From positions 903,501 to 967,500 of the forward strand of contig NZ_JASPFK010000001.1 in assembly GCF_036855935.1 (NCBI RefSeq): DNA of 64,000 nt. Direction: 5' to 3'. The notes under the pieces were generated by a model. The model did no database searches. It worked only from the letters and a program-made list of their open reading frames with translations, and was not told where the DNA came from. The translations under genes were made by a program, and so were the position numbers. Positions 54,143 through 61,000 of this stretch are shown piece after piece (the stretch's first letter is position 1; each line of letters opens with the position of its first letter). The DNA comes from Sphingomonas sp. LR60. Its GTDB lineage: Bacteria > Pseudomonadota > Alphaproteobacteria > Sphingomonadales > Sphingomonadaceae.

Positions 54143-56227
54143 ATGGTTGCTGTGCTGCAGGCCCGCTCGACGCGGGTGCTTCTGCTGTCGATGTCGTGCG
54201 TCGCCGCCGCATCGCTGTTTTCGACGCCGGCCATCGCGCAAGAAACGCAAGGCGATATCGTCGTCACCGCCGATCGCCGGGACAGCTTCGGTGCCGATTA
54301 TGTGCAGGCCGGCACGTTCCGCGACGCCCGCCTGATCGACACGCCGCTGACCGTCGCGATCATGACGAAGCCGTTGCTCGATGCGCAGCAGGCCCGCTCG
54401 ATCAACGATGCGGTGCGCAACACCGCCGGGGTTTCACAGGCGCAGATCAACACCAGCATCTACAGCAACCTGGCGGTGCGCGGGGTTACGCTCAACAACT
54501 TCACCAACGTCCGCTGGAACGGCGTGCTGCCGGTGGTGAACCTGATCGAGCAGCCGATCGAGAGCAAGGACCGGATCGAGGTCCTGAAGGGCGCGGCCGG
54601 GCTCTATTATGGTTTCGCCACGCCCTCGGGCATCGTCAATCTCGTGACCGAACGGCCGACCGCGACGCCGGTGACACGGTTCGAGCTGCAAGGCGATGGG
54701 AACGGCTCGGTCGGCATGAGCGCCGACGTCAGCCGCCGCTTCGGCTCGGCCGGGATGCGCGTCAATGCCGGCACGGGCATCCTGGAGACGGGCGTCCGCC
54801 GGACCGAGGGCACCCGGAGCTTCGTGACCGGGGCGTTCGACTGGACGCCGGCGGATGGGGTTAAGATCCTGCTCGACGCCGAATATATCTACAAGACGAT
54901 CACCGAGCCGACCGAGTTCAGCCTGACGCCCGTGAACGGTACGATCACGCTGCCGCCGCTCCCATCGCCGCGCCAGAACCTCGGTGCGGACTGGATGCAG
55001 GCGCGGGGCCGGGAAACCAACCTGCTGGCGCGGGTGAACTACGACTTCGCACCCGGCTGGCGGTTCGCCGGGGCGGTTGGGCGGTCGTATCTGTCGCGCG
55101 ACCGGGCCTATTCCTCGTTCGGTCGCTATGATCCGGTGACCGGCGACGGCACGCTCACCGTCGCGCAGACGACCGGCAACGATTACACCAACGTCGTCTA
55201 TCGCGGCGACCTCTCCGGCACGATCCGGACCGGACCGATCGAGCATAGCCTGCTGGTCGGCGTCGCTTTCCAGACGCGCGACGGCAACGTGCCGACTGCC
55301 GTGCGCCGCACCTTCGCGCAAAACCTCTACGACCCGGTCCTCATCCCGTATCAGTCGGCACCGCCGCGGATCATTCCCAATCCGACGCGGACCGAGGATC
55401 TGGGCGTCTATGTCTTCGACCGGGCGTCGCTGGGCGACTGGCTGCAGGCGACGGTCGGCTGGCGCAAGACACGCTACACGGATGTCAGCCGCACCAATTC
55501 CTACGAGGTGACGCCCGATACGCTGTCCTATGGCGTGATGGTCAAGCCGGTTCGCTGGATCAGCGCCTATGCCAATTATATCGAGGGGCTGGAGCCGGGA
55601 CCGATCGCGCAGCAGATCGCCAACAATGCCGGCGAGATCCTCCCTGCCGCCGTCAGCCGCCAGAAGGAGGCCGGAGTCAAGATCGCGCCGCTTTCCGGGC
55701 TGCTCCTGACCGGCACCTATTTCCACATCGCGCGCCCCTCCGCTTATCTGAACAGTGCGAACTTCTTCGTGCAGGACGGGGAGGCGATCTATGAGGGCGG
55801 CGAGTTCAGCGCGGTCGGCGAGATCGGCCGCCACCTGTCGATCACGGCAAGTGCGATGACGCTCTCCGCACGCCAACGGACGGGCGCGGCCAGCGTGGTC
55901 GGCAAGCGGATCGAGAATGCCGCGCCGTTCTCGGGCTCGGTCTTCATGGAATATCGCCTGCCTTCGGTGTCCGGGCTGAGCCTGTCGGCGGGCATGTTCC
56001 GGGTCGGGCGTCGGGCGGTGAACGCGCTCAACCAGGGTTATGCGCCGGGCTATACGACGTTCGACCTGGGCGCTGCCTATCGCTTCGACTTGCTGGGCAA
56101 GCGTGCGACGCTCCGCGCTTATGGCGATAACATCACCGACCGACGTTACTGGGCATCGACCGGATCGAACCTGCTTGCCCAAGGGCTGCCGCGGACGGTG
56201 AAGATGAGCCTGTCGCTGGACCTGTAA
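54143..56227 (+). CDS. TonB-dependent siderophore-type receptor divergent from GH130 gene
   Basis: Outer-membrane receptor of 694 residues; ATG 54143 with AAGGGAG upstream. Signal peptide (about 1-33, AIA-QE), TonB box DIVVTA at 38-43, and a plug with DARLIDTPLTVAIMTKPLLDAQQARSINDAVRNTAGVSQAQ and RIEVLKGAAGLYYGFATPSGIVNLVTERPT, the layout of the siderophore receptor subfamily (FhuA/FepA-like plugs). The barrel ends with YGDNITDRRYWASTGSNLLAQGLPRTVKMSLSLDL, also siderophore-type. No iron-transport genes are near; the closest partner is a mannoside-active GH130 enzyme. So either it scavenges a siderophore or it is a glycan importer of atypical class. A strong hairpin follows the stop. Confidence 0.9.
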   Translation: MVAVLQARSTRVLLLSMSCVAAASLFSTPAIAQETQGDIVVTADRRDSFGADYVQAGTFRDARLIDTPLTVAIMTKPLLDAQQARSINDAVRNTAGVSQAQINTSIYSNLAVRGVTLNNFTNVRWNGVLPVVNLIEQPIESKDRIEVLKGAAGLYYGFATPSGIVNLVTERPTATPVTRFELQGDGNGSVGMSADVSRRFGSAGMRVNAGTGILETGVRRTEGTRSFVTGAFDWTPADGVKILLDAEYIYKTITEPTEFSLTPVNGTITLPPLPSPRQNLGADWMQARGRETNLLARVNYDFAPGWRFAGAVGRSYLSRDRAYSSFGRYDPVTGDGTLTVAQTTGNDYTNVVYRGDLSGTIRTGPIEHSLLVGVAFQTRDGNVPTAVRRTFAQNLYDPVLIPYQSAPPRIIPNPTRTEDLGVYVFDRASLGDWLQATVGWRKTRYTDVSRTNSYEVTPDTLSYGVMVKPVRWISAYANYIEGLEPGPIAQQIANNAGEILPAAVSRQKEAGVKIAPLSGLLLTGTYFHIARPSAYLNSANFFVQDGEAIYEGGEFSAVGEIGRHLSITASAMTLSARQRTGAASVVGKRIENAAPFSGSVFMEYRLPSVSGLSLSAGMFRVGRRAVNALNQGYAPGYTTFDLGAAYRFDLLGKRATLRAYGDNITDRRYWASTGSNLLAQGLPRTVKMSLSLDL

Positions 56228-56274
56228 GCTGGCGAACTGGCTGGGTGGCCGGGTACGTGGTTCCCGGCGACCGT

Positions 56275-56311
56275 GCGGGGCATCGTCAGACCTGGTCTGG
56301 CGATGCCCCGC
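56275..56311. terminator. Strong bidirectional hairpin between convergent genes
   Basis: A 37-nt almost perfect hairpin: outer arms GCGGGGCATCG and CGATGCCCCGC (11 bp) and inner arms CAGACC and GGTCTG (6 bp) around a single T, with one mismatch between the two stems. It sits 47 bp after the receptor stop and 10 bp before the end of the convergent TpsB gene, so it can end transcription from both sides. Confidence 0.75.
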
Positions 56312-56321
56312 GCCGCATTCC

Positions 56322-58030
56322 TCAATACCGGATCGTCAGTCCCATGAACGCGCGCGTGGCGCGTGGGTCGAGGCCGGCGAGGCGTCGTGCCTGCACGTCG
56401 CGCGTCAGCGGCGTCGCGATTTCGGCATAGGCCGACAGCCGGCCCGACAAAGCGAGACGCACGCCGCCCCCGGTCGATGACAGCGAATTGGTACGCGATT
56501 CACCCGGAAGCACCACCTCGTTCGACACCGTGCCGACATCGTAGAAACCGTAGAATTGCGCGCCGAGCTGCGCTGCGGGCAGACCGGTGTTATATTGCAG
56601 TTCGACACGCCCCGCGACGCCCTTGTCGCCGATGATCTCGGAGGGGTCGTAAGCGGTGCCGATCACCGCGCCGCCGACACCGAATTGTTCGGACGAGAAG
56701 AGCGAGCCGCCGAACGACGTCTGCGCCTTGACGACGCCGTACAGGTTGAGCCCCTGCCAGATCGTGTCCAGGCTCTGCCGACGCGAAAGCTCCGCGGTCA
56801 GCTTGTGAAAGCCGTTGCGCGCGCGCGGGCGGGAAGGGTTGGGGCGTGCCTCGCTCAGGCTGCCGAGCATCGACAAGCCCTGGCTATATTCGACGACCAG
56901 CAGGTTCTGCCCCCCGCATGGTCGGCGACGTCGTAGCTCGCGTTCAGCCGCAGCGCGCGGATGCGGTCGTATGACGACGGCGTGAGATCGGGCGCGTCGT
57001 TGATGACCGTACGGCTGTCGAGATAATGGAACGCCAGCCCGACGCGCACCGTCTGCGCCCGCGACCGCAGGAGCGGATAGCCGAGCCGCGCGCCGAGCGT
57101 CGTACCGTCGGCGCGCGCGTTCAACGGCTTCAGCACGAAGCCCGGGCGCGAATGGCTGTAACCGGCGCTCGTGGTCAGCAGCAGGCCATCGCCGCCCAAG
57201 GGCAGGTCGATCTGTCCGTTGACATATTGAAGTTCCGAAGCCGGCGCGGCGCCGGCATAGTTGAGCGCGATCCGCTCCCCGAGCCCCAGCGCATCGTTGG
57301 TGGCGACGCCGCCGTAATATTGGATGGGGCCGATATAGCGGCTGCCGTGATTGTCCATTCCGGCATAGGCATCGATCGCCTTGTGCGTCGCGACGATCGT
57401 GACCAGCGATCCGCCCGCCACGTCGGGCGCGGGCGCAAGCACCGCCCGCGCGTCGACACCGGCCAGATCGTTCATCAGCAGCAGGTAACGTTCGAGCACC
57501 TTGCCGCGGAGCGGGCGCGAGGCGACCAGCGCATCGGCATAGCGCCGCAGGACGCGACTGGCCTTGCCCTGCACCTCGACCTTGCTGACGAAACCCTCGA
57601 CCACCTGTAGCCGAAGCACGCCATCCTCGACGCGCTGTGCCGGCACGATCACCCGCGACAGCACATAGTCGTCGCTACGGTAGCGGGCGGTGATCGCATC
57701 GGCGAGGCGGAAGGCGTCCGTCAACGTGATTTCCCGGCCCAGCAGCGGCCGGATAAGGTCATCGAACGCGCCCGCGGGATAGACGGTGCTGCCCTCGACG
57801 CGGATGTCGCGCACGGTCAGCCGGACATTGGCGGCGGCCTCAGGCGCGACCGTCTCCGGGATCTCCGGCGTGACGATCTCGGGTGCGGTGCGTGGCAGCG
57901 GGGGCGGCGCGAGCTGCTGCTGGACGCGACCGGGGTCGACCTGGGCGGGGAGCGGAGCGACCTGGGCGCTCGCTTCGGTGGCCAGCAGCAGGGTGCCCGT
58001 CAGACAGGCGGCATGGGCAAGGCGCTTCAC
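56322..58030 (-). pseudogene. TpsB/ShlB-FhaC family two-partner secretion transporter, one-base frameshift
   Basis: Outer-membrane Omp85-superfamily pore that exports the adjacent giant exoprotein. GTG at 58030 overlaps the exoprotein TGA (GTGA). Signal peptide ends ASA-QV (about 1-22), a Pro-rich region follows, then two POTRA domains (LTVRDIRVEGSTVYPAGAFDDLIRPLLGREITLTDAFRLADAITARYRSDDYVLSRVIVPAQRVEDGVLRLQVVEGFVSKVEVQG) and the 16-strand barrel. The frame breaks in a C6 run at 56910-56915: DHAGG should continue QNLLVVEYSQGLSMLGS. The final 184 codons are intact and end MGLTIRY, a proper terminal strand. Repaired length 569, normal. The frameshift is probably technical because the partner gene is maintained. 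Confidence 0.88.
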
Positions 58031-61000
58031 TTGCGCGACTCCAGCTTGAGAGAGGATATGAAGGAATTGGCGTATTCGTTGGCGCCTTGGACGCTGCGAT
58101 CCTGGATCGTCAGCGTCGCATTGGCATTGCCGACGTTCAGCGGGACCGCAGGCGGCGTGGGCACGAAGGAGGTGGCAAGCCCGGTGCTGACCGCCACCTC
58201 TCCGGCCGTCGATGGCGCGGCCACTGGCGTCGCGAGGAGCGACTGGAGCGGCTGGGTGGCGACCAGCGCCTGCAAGGGCACAGGAACCGGTGCAGGCGTC
58301 ACCGTCATCGTGCCGTTGCGGTAGGTCACGACGTAATTCGCCAGCTGCCCGCCCGACGCGTAAATCACATAGCTGCCGGCGGGGGATTGTACCGTGGCAT
58401 CGGTCGACAGGATCGGCGCGATGCCGGTCGAGGCGGCGGTATCGCTGCCCACGAACCCGCTGTAGCTCGCGGTCAGCACCGGCATCGGATCGCCCGACAT
58501 CCGCACCTGATCATCCGCACGCACCAGCAGCGCCGCCGGAAGGATCGTACCGGCCGCGCCAACCACGCTGCCGGTGGGCAGCGCGTAATTGGCCAGCGAC
58601 GTGCCGGCCCCGGCGAGATAATCGCTTGCCGACAACAGCACGGACACGGGCAATGCCTGGCCGGCGTTCGCGGAGGCGAAGGCGCCGGCGGTCCGCGCGA
58701 TGCCGATCGACTCGCCCGCGACGACGCCGCGGATCCGGTAGCTGGACGGCGTAAGTGCTGCGGTCGAGGTGCCGTCATAGGTCTTGGACACGGAGCCGGC
58801 GATCAGTTCGACCGACAGACGCGCCGGATCGATCGCTACCGACAGCCCGGTTGGCTGGCCGGCGAGCGCGTAATTGCCCGCATCCGCGCCGGTAAGCGCG
58901 AAGCCGCTGGCGGTTACCGCCTGCGTGCCTGCATTCTTGCTGGCCGCCGTGCCGGTGCCGTGGGTGAGGTCGACCGCGTCGCCACCGACCACGCCCGACA
59001 GCGTGCCCCCTGACAGCGCCACCGCAGTGGTGCCGTCATAGGCGCGCGCCTGCGTCGTGACGCCGCCGAGCGCGAGCTGCTTTGCCGTGATCGTCGCGGT
59101 CAAGCTGCTCGGCTGGCCGGAAAGGACATAATTGCCGGCATCGGAGCCGTTCAGGACGAAGCCGGAGACGGTCACCGTCTTGCCGGTGCCGACGTTGCGG
59201 TCGGCGAGGCTGCCGGTGCCGGTGACCAGGCCGACGGCGTCTGCGCCGACCAGGCCGGACAGCGTGCCGCCCGACAGCGCCACATTGGTGGTGCCGTCAT
59301 AGCTGCGGTCGAGCGCGGTGACGCCTGAGAGGCTGATCGCCTTGGCGGCGATGTCGACCGAAAGCGTGTTCGGTACTCCACCCAGCGCGTAATTGGCTGC
59401 GTCCGCGCCGCTCAGCTGGAAGCCGGCCACGGTGACGGTCTTGCCAGTCCCGACGTTGCGGTCGGCGAGGCTGCCGGTGCCTTGTACCAGCGACACCGTG
59501 TCACCGCCCAGCAGACCCGCGACGGTGCCGCCAGTCAGCGCGACCGTGGTCGTGCCGTCGTAAGTGCGATCGATCGCACCCACGCCCGAGAGCGTCACCG
59601 CGCGTTGCGCGATCGCTACCGACAGCCCGGTCGGCTGGCCGGCGAGCGCGTAGTTGCCCGCATCCGCGCCGGTGAGCGCGAAGCCGCCGGCGGTTACGGC
59701 CTGCGTGCCCGCATTCTTGCTTGCAGCGGTGCCGGTGCCGGTGGCGAAACCGACCGCATCGCCACCGACCACGCCCGACAGCGTGCCCCCTGACAGCGCC
59801 ACCGCAGTGGTGCCGTCATAGGCGCGCGCCTGCGTCGTGACGCCGCCGAGCGCGAGCTGCTTTGCCGTGATCGTCGCGGTCAAGCTGCTCGGCTGGCCGG
59901 AAAGCACATAATTGCCGGCATCCGACCCGTTCAGGGCGAAGCCGGAGACGGTGACCGTCTTGCCGGTGCCGACGTTGCGGTCGGCGAGGCTGCCGGTGCC
60001 GGTGACCAGGCCGACGGCGTCTGCGCCGACCAGGCCGGACAGCGTGCCGCCCGACAGCGCCACATTGGTGGTGCCGTCATAGCTGCGGTCGAGCGCGGTG
60101 ACGCCTGAGAGGCTGATCGCCTTGGCGGCGATGTCGACCGACAGCGTGTTCGGTACTCCACCCAGCGCATAATTGGCTGCGTCCGCGCCGCTCAGCTGGA
60201 AGCCCGCCACGGTGACGGTCTTGCCGATGCCGACGTTGCGATCGGCGAGGTTGCCGGTGCCTTGTACCAGCGACACCGTGTCACCGCCCAGCAGGCCCGC
60301 GACGGTGCCGCCGGTCAGCGCGACCGTGGTCGTGCCGTCATAGGTGCGGTCGATCGCACCTACCCCCGAGAGCATCACCGAGCGTTGCGCGATCGCTATC
60401 GACAAGCCGATTGGCTGGCCGGCGAGCGCGTAGTTGCCCGCATCCGCGCCAGTGAGCGCGAAGCCGCTGGCGGTCACTGCCTGCGTTCCCGCATTTTTGC
60501 TGGCCGCCGTGCCGGTGCCGGTAGCGAAACCGACCGCATCGCCACCGATTACACCGGACAACGATCCGCCTGACAGCGCCACGGCGGTGGTGCCGTCATA
60601 GGCGCGCGCCTGTGTCGTGACGCCGCCCAGCGCGAGCTGCTTTGCCGTGATCGTCGCGGTCAGTCCGCTCGGCTGGCCGATCACGTAATTACCTGCGTCC
60701 GCGCCGGTCAGCCCGAAGCCGCTGAGCGATACCGCCTTGCCGACACCGACGTTGCGGTCGGCCAGCGTGCCGCCGGTCAGGGCGACCGTTGTCGTGCCGT
60801 CGTAGACACGGTCCTGCGCGGCTAAGCCGCTGACCGACAGTGCGCGGGCGGCGATGTCGACCGACAGCGCGCTGGGAACGCCACCCAATGAGTAGTTAGC
60901 CGCATCGGCGCCGCTCAGCGCGAACCCGGTGACGCTCACGCTCTTGCCGATGCCGACATTGCGGTTGGCGAGGCTGCCGGAGCCTTGCACCAGCGACACC

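Noticed and set aside
58829..60680. Regularly spaced repeats as a possible CRISPR array
   Set aside because: Period of 780 bp, continuous open frame and protein-domain repeats; no short direct repeats with unique spacers.
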